Below, one piece after another: positions 34,501-45,507 of a DNA stretch of 64,000 bases; the stretch's first letter is position 1; every line of letters begins with the position of its first letter. This stretch comes from Pyrenopolyporus hunteri (taxonomy: Eukaryota > Ascomycota > Sordariomycetes > Xylariales > Hypoxylaceae). The notes below the pieces were generated by a model. It saw nothing but the letters and a program-made list of their open reading frames with translations, did no database searches and was not told the origin of the DNA. The stretch lies in NCBI GenBank assembly GCA_902806595.1, contig CADCXC010000041.1:310001-374000 (forward strand), read 5' to 3'. The position numbers and the translations under genes are program-made.

Positions 34501-35952
34501 TCAGCTACTCCGGCCTTCCTTGAAACCATCATAGCCGTCCGGATACTTGTATAGGAGGCGGCGCATCTCGTCTTTGGCACTGCAACACATTAGCGAAACA
34601 GAATCGACTTAGGCGCCTACATGTTGAGGGATAATGAGGTACACACGTTGTTAGTAGCGGCGCCCACTGCGGCCACATTCCCGCTACGCATATGTTGTTG
34701 CGTCTTTGCGTAGGCGGTATACATGCTTAGCATTAGATACTCCGGACCCAAGGGCGAAGAGCAAACTTACATCGCGTATAGGGCATGACGGTCGTAAAAG
34801 TCCTGTTGAGGTTCCGACGCTCCTATTTCATTCTTATACAGGTCTATGAAGTCCATACCGAGGGCGTAGCGAGGATCGCCCATGCACTGTAGATCCACTG
34901 CCGTCAGGCGTTGTCAGCATATCTCTGTGTCACGTAAAACTTCCTGTTCTCCTGTACTGACTTTCGTTATGCCCATAGAAGCAGCATGGGTCGAACATGA
35001 TCGGCTGCTCGGTTTCCACGTCAATCTGGATGTTACCATCCCAGAGGTCACCGTGGCACAATGTAGGTTTGATGCTTCTTCCACCAGTCTGTAGGGGCCG
35101 AAGAAGTCTCGGTATTACTTTCAGTTCAAATTCCTCAGCTAATTTCTCCAGTTCCGAATCTTGGCCGCGCTCTCGCTGGGCGTAGGCTATATTCGCCTGG
35201 AATTGCCGTGTGAAGTATTCCTCCCAGTTGTCGGTCCAGTCGTTTATCATCGGAGGCGGGCCGTAAAAAGTTGTGACGTGGAAACCAAACTTCCCAGTCG
35301 GGGATACGGAAGATCGGTGTAGCTTCTTGACAATTGCTAGGAACTGCAAGGTAGGAGCAGAGCGGACACGGAGATGGCGGAAGTGGGTAAGAAAGAAGGA
35401 TTTAGAACTGTCCTGTTCAAGGTAACCCCATGCTACAGGCCGCACGACATTATCGGGGACGTAGCTCGCGAGAGCTTTCTGTCCTTCATATTCTGCCTCT
35501 GACATCCCGACAAGTTCTTCCCGCTCGACAATCTTAAACGCACTCTGTATTAGCTACCGTCAACACGCGGGGGCTTCCACTCACACCTTAACAAAATATT
35601 CTTGTTTCTCATCATCTGTCTCAGTACAAATTCTATAACCTGTCGCCCACTAATCAAGTATGTCGGTAAATAAATGACAAATTGGCAGAAGAATACTACA
35701 AGTGTACCCTTATAAGTAGGTGTTGGGCGTTCCTGTAAAACATGAATACCTACCTCCGTAGGTATGCACAGATTAAATAACCATTCCACCTACTCAACTT
35801 ACGTTTGTCTTGCCGTGTCGTGTTATAGATGTTACTCGACTCCTCGCAGGGAGTGCTAGGAGAACTGTTAGCCTTACTAGGTATCTGTGTATAGCTTCTC
35901 TAGCAACTTCCTCACCTGCTAATATTGCTTGATCTAGGATAGGGGCGCTCAT
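34501..35952 (-). CDS. Fructosamine-3-kinase / aminoglycoside-phosphotransferase-like kinase
   Basis: The 3' part is well resolved: exon ending 34962, then 34897-34771, 34703-34647 and 34579-34501. The 5' part is tentative. ATG 35952 (MSAPILDQAILA), a second exon giving LLALPARSRVTSITRHGKTN, an unresolved small exon near 35620 (TDDEKQEYFVK), then the main exon from about 35528 (AFKIVEREELVGMSEAEYEG). The catalytic loop is LCHGDLWDGNIQID (HGDxxxxN) and the metal Asp is in IMFDPCCFYGHNE. The tail MDLQCMGDPRYALGMDFIDL and MWPQWAPLLTTAKDEMRRLL matches fungal fructosamine-kinase proteins. The enzyme family phosphorylates ketosamines on glycated proteins and aids their repair. The physiological substrate of the fungal forms is not known to me. 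Confidence 0.85.
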
Positions 35953-36387
35953 TTTCTTTTTTCGATGACTACCTTATATAGTATTAAGTATGCTTGTTGT
36001 AACTAGTAAGGCTCTACCCATATGTAGGGTCCGGGCGGAGCATCTTAAGCGACACAGAGAGGGGATTTATTGGGCGCTTAGGCGTCGCTACAGGGGCTCA
36101 ACTTTCGTAGCCTGATTGGCTCTTGGGGGATAACTCAAGATGGGCAAAGCTGATGGGTATGTTGATGTTACGGTTGGGGGACATCCTCCCGCAAGATAAC
36201 TATCACGTTAAAATCGTACTCGTTAGTTTCCGTACTTATTTATGAGTTTACTTAGGTAATTAGCTGAGAAGCTTGGGATTTCTCTGCATATTTTATATCG
36301 CCCATATTATATATCAGTAAGTTGTTTTTTATCCTCACGTATCGTACATATACTGTAGCAAGGGTGGCTAACCATTTATAGTGAGAA
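35953..36387. promoter_or_regulatory. Divergent promoter region between the fructosamine-kinase-like gene and the NACHT-WD40 NLR
   Basis: These 435 bp separate two divergently transcribed starts, so both promoters presumably lie here. I see no conserved box that I can name with confidence, and no coding frame. Confidence 0.45.
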
Positions 36388-39300
36388 ATGGGTGACACGT
36401 CGCGCACTCCGTACAACTTAGTAGGGAGTGTGCCAATGCACCCAGGAGTTTCGCCAACCGCACACTCGCCAGCGGACGATTCATATTCATCCAAGGATAT
36501 CGTCACCAAAACCATAGGCCCCTCGGGGCCATTAGTGAAGAAACGATTCACAAGCTCGTGGCTGAAAAGACGTGCTAGTGAGAATGACGAAGATGGAATT
36601 AGAGGGCCTACGGGGCTCAGGGCTCTACATTTATCGCCAGAACCACTGATTGACCTTGTCTTCGTACACGGCCTACGTGGAGGTTCGATTAAGACCTGGC
36701 GAAAAGGCGACGACCCTCGTATGTTCTGGCCTAAATTATGGCTTCCTATGGAGCCGGGGCTACGTAATGTCAGTATCCATAGTTTTGGATACGATTCGGA
36801 TTGGGCCAGCACAAAATCGAGTATCCTTAATGTTCATGATTTTGGCCAGTCACTATTAGAAGAGATGAGGAACTCACCGCATTTAAGAGAGAATAGTGGC
36901 GTAAGAATCCTCTCCTGAGATATCCTGCTAGTGCTCATAGTGGATAGAGGCCTATCATATTACTTGGACACTCCATGGGTGGGCTTGTAATTAAGAAGGT
37001 AAGTCCCTACGGTGCGGTATTTCCATTTATATCGTATTTTAAGCCTCTAATGAAAGCTAATCTCAATATTTATATAGGCCTTCGTCTTAGCCAAGGACAT
37101 AGAAGATTTCCGAGACCGCGTCAAGTGTATATTCTTCCTTGCCACCCCACATAGGGGTTCTGACTACGCAGCGCTTCTGAATAACGTTCTGGCTATGTCA
37201 GGAGTATTATCCCCTCGTGAATACATCAACGATTTGAAAATCGGTTCAACTTCTGCAGAGTTAATTAACAGTGACTTTGGGAAATACGCACAGAACTTAC
37301 CAATCTTCTCGTTCTACGAATCGGTTCCGATGAATCTCGGATTCTCGTCAAACTTAATCGTAAGAAAGAGCTCAGCAGTCCTCGGTATATCTCTCTTATA
37401 TATTACTAGCACCTCCTTAATTTTACTGTGCACTAAACCACTAATTCATGAACGACGCTAGGACCTAGTTTCACCAACGAACGAGTTCAATACATGAACG
37501 CGAATCACAGAGATATATGCAAGTTTGAAAGTATCGATGATCCCAACTATGTAACTCTAAGGAATGCGCTCACCAGCGCGGTGGCGAATCTTCTGAAAGA
37601 CAGTGAGATGGAGTCCGAGTCTTAACAGCTTGGAGAGAAGCTAATCGCCACCCCTAGTTTACGAAAGTAGCCTGGAAAACTCAAGAAAACAAATGAAGGC
37701 TTTGAAGGCGTATCTCGGCGTGTCCGGTCAGCCAGACGAGTGCTTCCCGACGGCTGAGGGCTCATGCCAGTGGATCGATGCTCGGGATGATTTCCAGGAT
37801 TGGCATGATCCTCCTGGCGAATACTTCTTCGGCCAAGGCGATGAAAAAGGGATTGAAAGGCCATCGATCTTCTGGGTACATGCGAACCCGGGAACCGGCA
37901 AGACCTATTTAGCATCACACGTCGTAGCTCAGCTCCACTCGTTCCAGCTTGAGTGTGCATGCTATTACTTCCATATCGGCGGTAAATCGACCTCTTCCCT
38001 TGGGGAATCTTTAAGGTCCATCGCTTATCAAATGGCTATGTCGAACGCGTCCATTCGCCAAACATTGGTGTCATTAAGCGAAGAGGACATCTCGTTTGAC
38101 CTGGACGATCCTCGTAGGGTATGGTCAAAGATATTTGAACAAGGGATATTTCGGGTATGTTCTTTAAATTATCGCCCCAAGAATTGCTGAAGCTGATGTT
38201 ATTAAGTCCCCAGTGCACACGCCTCAGTACTGGGTGATCGATGCTCTTGACGAGTGTAACAAATTTCAAGAATTCTTTGCGATAATCAGAGGCTCGAGAC
38301 TAAGCTTTCCTCTCCGAATCTTTATTACAAGTCGAAAAGTTCCAGATATGCAGAGATTATGTCGCATCGTAGAAGGCTCCATAAGGGTAACGTGCATCGA
38401 GGTACCAATTGAAAATACGATGAGCGACATCGAACGCTATGTACATCGTCGAATAGAGGATTTCTCTATTGATACCTTACCCGATAAGCAGAACCTTGCG
38501 AGTACTATTATTCACAAGTCGAACGCCTCCTTTCTATGGGTAAGGTTGGTGTTGGATGAACTGGAGCACGTATATTCAAACGAGGGCGTTCTCCGAGTAC
38601 TCCAAAGTATCCCTGAAGGAATGGCACCCTACTATGAAAGGGCTGTCAAATCCATGATGGGGAATAAGTTAGAGAAGCACATTTCTCAGGCTGTTATACT
38701 CTGGACGGTAGCGAGCTCTCGGGATCTAACGGTCTCGGAGCTTTCGCAGGCTCTCACCTTTGACATCAAGACCGTTCTTCCTAGTGCGAAGAATGCGGTG
38801 GAGGGATTGTGCGGTCAGCTCGTAGCTGTGAATGCTAGTTCTGGTCTAGTGAGCCTCGTGCACCCTACAGCTCGAGAGTTTCTCTTGTCCGAAGCTGCAG
38901 GAGAATTCTACGTCTCGAGGCCTCTGGCAAACGAAAGGATTGCACTAGCATGTCTCCAATTGCTATGTAGCAGTGATATGCAACCACCTCGAAACAGACA
39001 ACGATTAAGCCGAAACGTGAGGCCAAAAGCGCCGATGCCTTTCCTTGATTACGCGATGACTCAGTTCTCCGAGCACATATATGGGGCAGCAGACACAGAC
39101 GAACTCATACTTGCGATAGATCGCTTTTTTAAAACCAACGTCCTGTCCTGGATTGAAAGAATAGCACAGAAGGGTGACCTTTACTACTTAACCAGGGCGT
39201 CGAAGAACTTAAAAGCTTACCTGGATCGAAGGTCTAGTCATCGACTGCTCAAAAGCAATCAAGTTAGCAGGATTGATAGCTGGCCTATTGATCTAGGCAG

Positions 39301-41464
39301 AATAGTGACCAAATACGGCGCAGTTCTTTTACAAGATCCTTCTTCCATTTACTTCATCATCCCGCCTCTCTGCCCTTCCAACTCCACCATCTATCAGCAG
39401 TTTGGGAAAAGGCAGGATGGACTCGCTGTTGTGGGATTCAAAAGTGAAGCATGGGACGATTGCATCGCATCCATTAGTTTTGACGAAGATAACAGCATAC
39501 CTGCGACTATCACTTCAGGGGAAAATCTCATCGTAGTGGGCGTGGAATCTGGTGATGTGGTTCTCTATAACCGCGGCTGCCAGAAGATTAGGGTGATTCA
39601 TTACAAGCACCCTATCGACATAGTGCACTTCACCGGCAGATATGTGGCGACATGCACAACCCGGACGGTAGAGGTCCGGGATCTGGAAGGAAATACCCTA
39701 TGGGAACATCGGTTCCGATACCGTTGTATCTCCCTAAGTTCTTCTAAGGACCTACTATTCGCAATAACAGAGCATGGACATCTGCTGAAGTGGAAAGTTT
39801 CGGATGGTAGTGTGCTTAAGCACAAGAAATTTCCATATCGGGCCTACGAAGGCGCTGCTGAGCAAAGTGAACTGAGTATCCTTAAGGCTCCATCATTAGC
39901 CTCGATTTCTCCAGACTCTGAGATGCTTGCCTTGGGTTACAGCGATAGCACAGTCTGCCTTTGGGATCTTCAGATCGATGAGTTAGTGGCATGGGCCTTG
40001 GATGGGGAGAAAAAACTGGCTTCAGTTATGATGTTCAATCCTAATCCCAATATAAACTTGCTCCTCGTCATATACACCAATCACGACCTCTCACTCTACG
40101 ATACTTGGTCTGGAAGCTTGATGAAGAGCCACAAGATGGCTGTGGATACAGGTATACTCTCTGCCTCCTGTTCACCAGACGGCAGAAATCTTGCTACAAT
40201 CGATACCCGTGGAAATCTACAAGTTTGGGATTTTGAATCTCTATCCCTATTGTATCATATTCTGTGCCCCGCAGCGTCCTTTCGTCTCCTAACTTTTACA
40301 TCAGACGGATCGAGTATAGTTGACGCAACAGACGACGGCATGTGCGTTTGGTCTCCAGCCGCACTGATTTTCAGGGAGAAAGAGGAAGACCAAAGCGGCA
40401 GTAGGGATTCTATTCAATCGACGGTTATTGAGGGCCAATACGAATCTCTCAGAACTGCGAGGATAACCGCTCTCTGCGTTCACCCTTCGCTTCCCATCAT
40501 ATTTGCTGGAAAATATACGGGGCAGATTATAACCTACAGCGCGCAGACGGGACAGCAGGTCTCATTACTGTATTCCCACCCACACACGGCCTTCATTACA
40601 GAGTTGGTGGTGAGCAAGAACAACGTCATCGCCTCAGGTGACGCCAATGATGTCGTGCAAGTTTGGAAGATCGCCGCGGGTCAGCCGTCTGTGCTAGATT
40701 CCAAACTGCCTCTATTACATACCTCTTTCTCCACGCGAGTAATGCAGCTCTGTTTCAGCGCCGATGGAAACTTTCTCCTAGTAGCAACGGCGCGTTCAGA
40801 TGTCGTTTATTCAATGAAGGATGGTTCTTGCATTGGATCGTTATCTTTCGAGCCCTCTGAGCGATGCGCTTGGCGATGGACCCAAGGATTTCATTCGGGC
40901 GGCGGGGAAGAGTTCGTATTGCTTGATAACCACACTATGAGGCGATACAATGCCGACACATTTCCGCTGGCAGTCGCGCATAGCGAGATCAACTTGGAAT
41001 ACGAGCTAGAAAACGGTGATGTGGAAATGGCCATTCAATCGGCGTTCGTTTACACGGAAGCGCATGTTTTGGTACTAGAGGTTCGCTACATGTCGGGCTA
41101 CCTTCCTTCATCGTCGATGTTTATATTCGATCTCAACGGCATCTCGTACGGTGAGGAGAGGATTACTCTAAAGCCTCTTAATAATGCCCTATCTCGGTGT
41201 TCCATGCACTTCGTCGGGGTTAGCCAACGAATGAAGAGCATTGTATTTTTACATCACGATTCTTGGTTATGCAGTTTCCGCCCTGAAAGTATCGAAGCTA
41301 AATACTTTTCTCGGCACTTCTTCGTCCCAAATGAGTATATACCCTCAAGCAATCAAGTACTACCAATGATGAGTACTGATGATAGCGTTGTGTTTTGCCT
41401 ACATGGTGAACTCGCTATTATTAGAAATGGGTTGAAATTTCAGGAAGTACATATTATGGAATAA
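36388..41464 (+). CDS. NLR-type STAND protein: alpha/beta-hydrolase head, NACHT NTPase, WD40 repeats
   Basis: There are six exons: 36388-36900, 36948-36998, 37078-37384, 37462-37602, 37658-38154 and 38207-41464. All introns are GT-AG (47-79 nt) and frames agree, giving 1588 aa. After a disordered N-terminus, the DUF676/lipase-like head has DLVFVHGLRGGSIKTWRK (about 90), an intact elbow PIILLGHSMGGLVIKK (about 173-188), CIFFLATPHRGSDYA, and MNANHRDICKFESIDDPNY. A linker (SSLENSRKQMKALKAYLG) leads to NACHT, with Walker A WVHANPGTGKTYLA (near 415) and Walker B YWVIDALDEC (near 515). The C-terminal half holds degenerate WD40 blades (PDSEMLALGYSDSTVCLWDL, SPDGRNLATIDTRGNLQVWD and others). NWD proteins of this type mediate heterokaryon incompatibility in Podospora. 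Here a surveillance role is inferred. AATAAA occurs right at the stop (about 41463). Confidence 0.92.
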
Positions 41465-42311
41465 TAAACCGACAAAATTATTGCACCAATTCTTGAAGAA
41501 ACGAAGCTATTCTTTGCCTTGTTCTTGACTGGCTTGACGATATAGGACCCTTTCTGGGGGAAGCTCAAATTCTTGCCTCTATAGGAGACCTGATGAAGCG
41601 CGTGAGATGACCGCCGACAACTGCGAGTGGATATCGCCTCCTGGGTTCACTTGGTACTTGCCCCTTTTCACGGTGGGGTTCCCTTGTAATGCCAAACCTC
41701 AGTTACTTCCTACGAACTAACTGCGAATGACTCCAGTCACTCAACACGCTGTTAGTAGACTTTCATCCTGATAGGTCCTCTTCAGTCCAAGCCGCGAATA
41801 ATTTCATCAGGTGCGAATTGGCTGCCGTGGGTTTAGCCGTGTTAGACAGAATGCATCGAGCGTTAGGCGCCGGGTGGTGCTTTGCCATATTTGCTATCAT
41901 TCACAGTTTAACTCTCCCTATACTCTGGATATTAGGGAAGCAGGGCCCGAGACGGAGATCCCGGTGAACGGCTTCGTTATAAAGTCCTAAGCTTAGAGTA
42001 TGCGATTCTAGTTCTACTCGTACAAGGGGGTGATGAATAGTTGGGGTGCACGGCATTAAGATCTCATCAAAATGTTGAAGGCGTCCCTGTCCCTGCGGTA
42101 CAATATACTATCATACCCGAACGCCACAATAATAACTAAAATGCTGTATCTGAAGAAGAGGGGGGGTCGACACTGGTCTTAATATAATAAAGTCCTAGAT
42201 TGGAAAGGGTATGCTTTAAGTCCAAGAGAGGCGGTAGCGAAATAATGTGCAAATGGCACCCAAGAAAGTGTAAAGTGACTTACAAGAACAGGTGGTTTAG
42301 GAAGGCTGTAC
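41465..42311. other. Intergenic region between convergent NLR and kinase genes
   Basis: Both flanking genes end here. I see no supported gene. Apart from the AATAAA next to the NLR stop, no terminator-like or repeat feature stands out. Confidence 0.5.
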
Positions 42312-44420
42312 CTATAATTTTTCGCATTTTCGTAGAATATTCTCGACAGCGTCGTCTACCTGGGGACTCGACCATCTCGTCTTCGAATTAGGATCAACCA
42401 TTGCTTTTGCGAGGGCGACTACGTCTTCGATAACTTCTCTAGGGTGACCCTCGCTTTGTAGGCCTTCCTCGAGGGCTATTGGGACGTAGCCCATTTGCAA
42501 CCTCTTGAGCATGTCGACCCGTTCCATAGCCGTGTCGCAGGGGCATAGCATCTCGATGAACACGACGCCTAAGGCGAAGATGTCAACTTTCTCGTTATCA
42601 GCATCTTTAGAGGATGGAGGTCGATAATATGCTGTGCCGATAGGGACGCCGGATGTCGCCGTACTGTCTGCGCTCCCATGTGGCGACGGAAATTCCCCGT
42701 GTGCTAGTAGACCTACTAGCCCAAAATCACCAATACGCGGATTCAGCCACCGTGGAGTTGTGTTGTCGATATCTTCCGGACAGGAGTCACATGCGAGGTT
42801 GCAGTATCCGCCTCGAAATGCTGTTTCAGGCGACGAGAGGAAGATGTTACCAGGCTTAATATCCCGGTGTATGAATCCTTTGGTGTGCATATACCGTAGC
42901 CCCGCATGTATACCACGAAGAAGCCGAAGACTAGGAAGTAGATGAAAGCAATGCTTCGGAGTATCATGCCCATTCGACGATCGAGAGATATACTGAGCTA
43001 GCGTCATGGGATATAGCGACATTTGTATGTATAATGTATGGCCGCTCGCCTCAAACTCATCTCGTATTTGACTGGTCTCCCTCGGGTGGCTTTTACCATC
43101 CGTAAATATATCGCTGGTGTCGGTCGCGACCTCACGGCTAGAGGAAGGCTCTTCAAACCACTGCCGTTCATCGATTAGTTGCATACCGACTTCGCTATTA
43201 GGTAATGATGAAGTATCCTCGGCGAAAACTATGCCGTCACTGAGTGAGGATCCGGACCCTCCCCCTACGTCTTCAGAAAAGGGGTGATGCTCAAGTAGTA
43301 ACTGTGGCCTTCGGACTGTGTGGGTTCTTTTGCTTGAATCTAATACTATGTGTTAGTGGGTATCACTTCCTCGAACTTGTTGGCCCTTTCTAATTATGAT
43401 TTTGTGTAATGTTGGGGGTTATAACGGGAAGCATTGGCTCTAATCCGTTCGCAGTAAATAGAGAGCTGGATAACATTTAGTTGGATGACTCGGTTTAGGT
43501 CTTTTTATAGATTTCCCGAACCTGTCTAACCGACACTTTCCTGCATCTATGACGAACGGGATGTAAGTAAAGCTCTACAATAAGGACGTACCGTGAGTAT
43601 CTTTAGTTTGGAGGGGCCGTTCGGGCTCCTCAAGCCACGTAGCATGATAACGCACAATATTCGGATGATCTAGTGTAGCAAGAGCCTGGACTTCGCGTAG
43701 AATGTGCTGTAGCTCTTCCAATCTCCCATCACGAAATGTCCTCCCGAGCCTCGGGCTTATCTGGATTTTCTTCACGGCGTATGTTCCTTGATCTAGGGGG
43801 TTGAAGCATCGGTAAACTTTTCCGAAGCCACCCTTCCCTAACAGAGAGAGCTCCCGGAAAGAGGACTGGTAATGACTCGGCGCCTGGGGCCGCTGAAGAG
43901 TCAGACCTATGTCATTGGCTGGATGTGGCATAAGGGCGAGCCGAGACGTCTTGGAGATCAAGTCATGCATAGAGTTTTGGAGTTGCGCGGCAGGTCCTCG
44001 AGTGCCAGCTACCAGATTATCCAGTGCCGACAGGTATCTGCGTCGGGAGCCACCGACATCATCTGATGCCGCATAACCAGATAGAACCCCGTTCGCCGAA
44101 AGCGTCCGGCTTGCCTCCGCGAAAAGCTGCCGTGCGAGAGGCTGGATTTCTGGCGACTGCCTGGTGTAGGTCTTGCTGGGGTCAGTAGAGTTAAGAAATT
44201 CAGCAGCGCGAGTACGGATGTAGTCTTCCAGTAGACTTGCAAGCATCATGTTACGATGCTCTTCGAGTGCATCTCCATCGCTCGAATATTCCTGGGAATT
44301 GGAGATGGATATCGATGTGACTCCGGAGGAGACACCAATACTCTGAGTGTCTCCGTCATCCGTCTTGGCACCGGAGTTTGATTTCTCCTCCTCATGCCGC
44401 GTTTGCTCTTCTGGATCCAT
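42312..44420 (-). CDS. eIF2-alpha kinase, HRI/PEK-type (Ifk-like) serine/threonine protein kinase
   Basis: Exon 1 is 44420-43592, the intron 43591-43340 (252 nt, GTACGT...TATTAG), and exon 2 43339-42312, giving 618 aa. The catalytic domain has FRELSLLGKGGFGKVYRCFN (P-loop about 195-203), YAVKKI (Lys217), HPNIVRYHATWLEE, and HTLYIQMSLYPMTLAQYI. The catalytic loop is IHRDIKPGNIFL (434-), and DFGLVG is at 481. The approximately 115-residue acidic insert between the N-lobe strands and the LYIQM segment are hallmarks of eIF2-alpha kinases, which lower translation initiation under stress by phosphorylating eIF2-alpha. Oddities: a Cys-containing stretch (CNLACDSC) between the catalytic and DFG loops, and GTAYYRPP where GTxxYxxPE is expected. 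No histidyl-tRNA-synthetase-like or membrane segment is seen, so it is not GCN2-like or PERK-like in architecture. Confidence 0.9.
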
Positions 44421-45507
44421 ACTCTAGAAATATCTAGGCAATGTAGAATTACCTAGGTAATCTGACAAGTATGCTAGTAATACGACGAGTCCGTGGCGAC
44501 GGCAGTGAGAACTGTTTGAAAGAGATAAGGGCATGTCGGATAGTGCACGGGGCTAAGAGGTGATAAGATTTCGGGGAGTAGGCCGAGCAAGGCCTCCTAA
44601 AGAGGTTCGAAATGAATGAACGAATTTGAGACGAGAAAGTTGGCTCAGCCGCTGGCCGATCGAGCTGGTCACAGAGGGTCGATGTGATGCTGCCTGGATG
44701 TTAAGTTGTCATGTGTCCTCTTAAGACATTAACTGCCACGTTGTTCCATCCCTTTCTTTCAGTTGGCTCCAGCTCACGAAAGGTGGGCTGGAACCAGTAA
44801 GCCTTACTGACAGCACCTAACACGGTATGTATTGTACATGTAGGTAGTCGGGGATGGTCACCTGAAAGCCTCTGGCTAAGTCGGTGAGTTGTGGCGGAAG
44901 AGGGCGTTGAGACGTTTCGTCGCGGGGCAACGAAGTTGAATATATTCCCTTTTACCTTTTTTCCTCTTTCAATTTTCAGGCGATGATGAAGGGACTCCAT
45001 TTTCACCTTTAAAGGCATATTAGACTTTATGTAATCCTTACATCTGATAGATGCACCCCCCTTTACGGAAGAATTCGCGAAAATTTAATATTGAACGGAA
45101 ATTGCTGGACGCGGAATATTCTTGGCACATATCTAGGTACCTAGGTACCTATATATTTACGCTGGAGCCGATCCCTTCGGCTCGAATTCATATTCTGAGC
45201 AACTGCAACTACACCAAACGACATGGACTTCACTCCTAACACGTACTTTAAGGAATCACGCTACATGCTTCTTTTTTCTTAGTTCGCATGTTTATTTCTG
45301 CCACGATTCTTTTCGCCTAATCAAACTAGATCTGAAGGCGTTTGTCCCGGAGCGCAATCGCCCCCAACGATAAGTACACAAATTTCGGGGTTGTCAACAA
45401 TCGTCATCTGAAGTACAGGCCATGCGCGATCTCGGGCCCCTCGATCTGCTACATCGGTTTCACAGGATGCGCTTTGCTAGCATTTACCGCCGACTCCCCC
45501 AGCCAAC
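44421..45507. other. Intergenic region, no gene recognised
   Basis: The region lies between the kinase promoter and the stop of the E2/F-box gene. A 105-codon minus-strand frame at 44701-45018 has no motif I recognise and no splice support. TACCTAGGTA-type palindromes occur at about 44450-44460 and 45133-45150. Confidence 0.45.

Noticed and set aside
44701..45018. 105-codon minus-strand frame
   Set aside because: No recognisable motif, no splice context, and ordinary intergenic composition.
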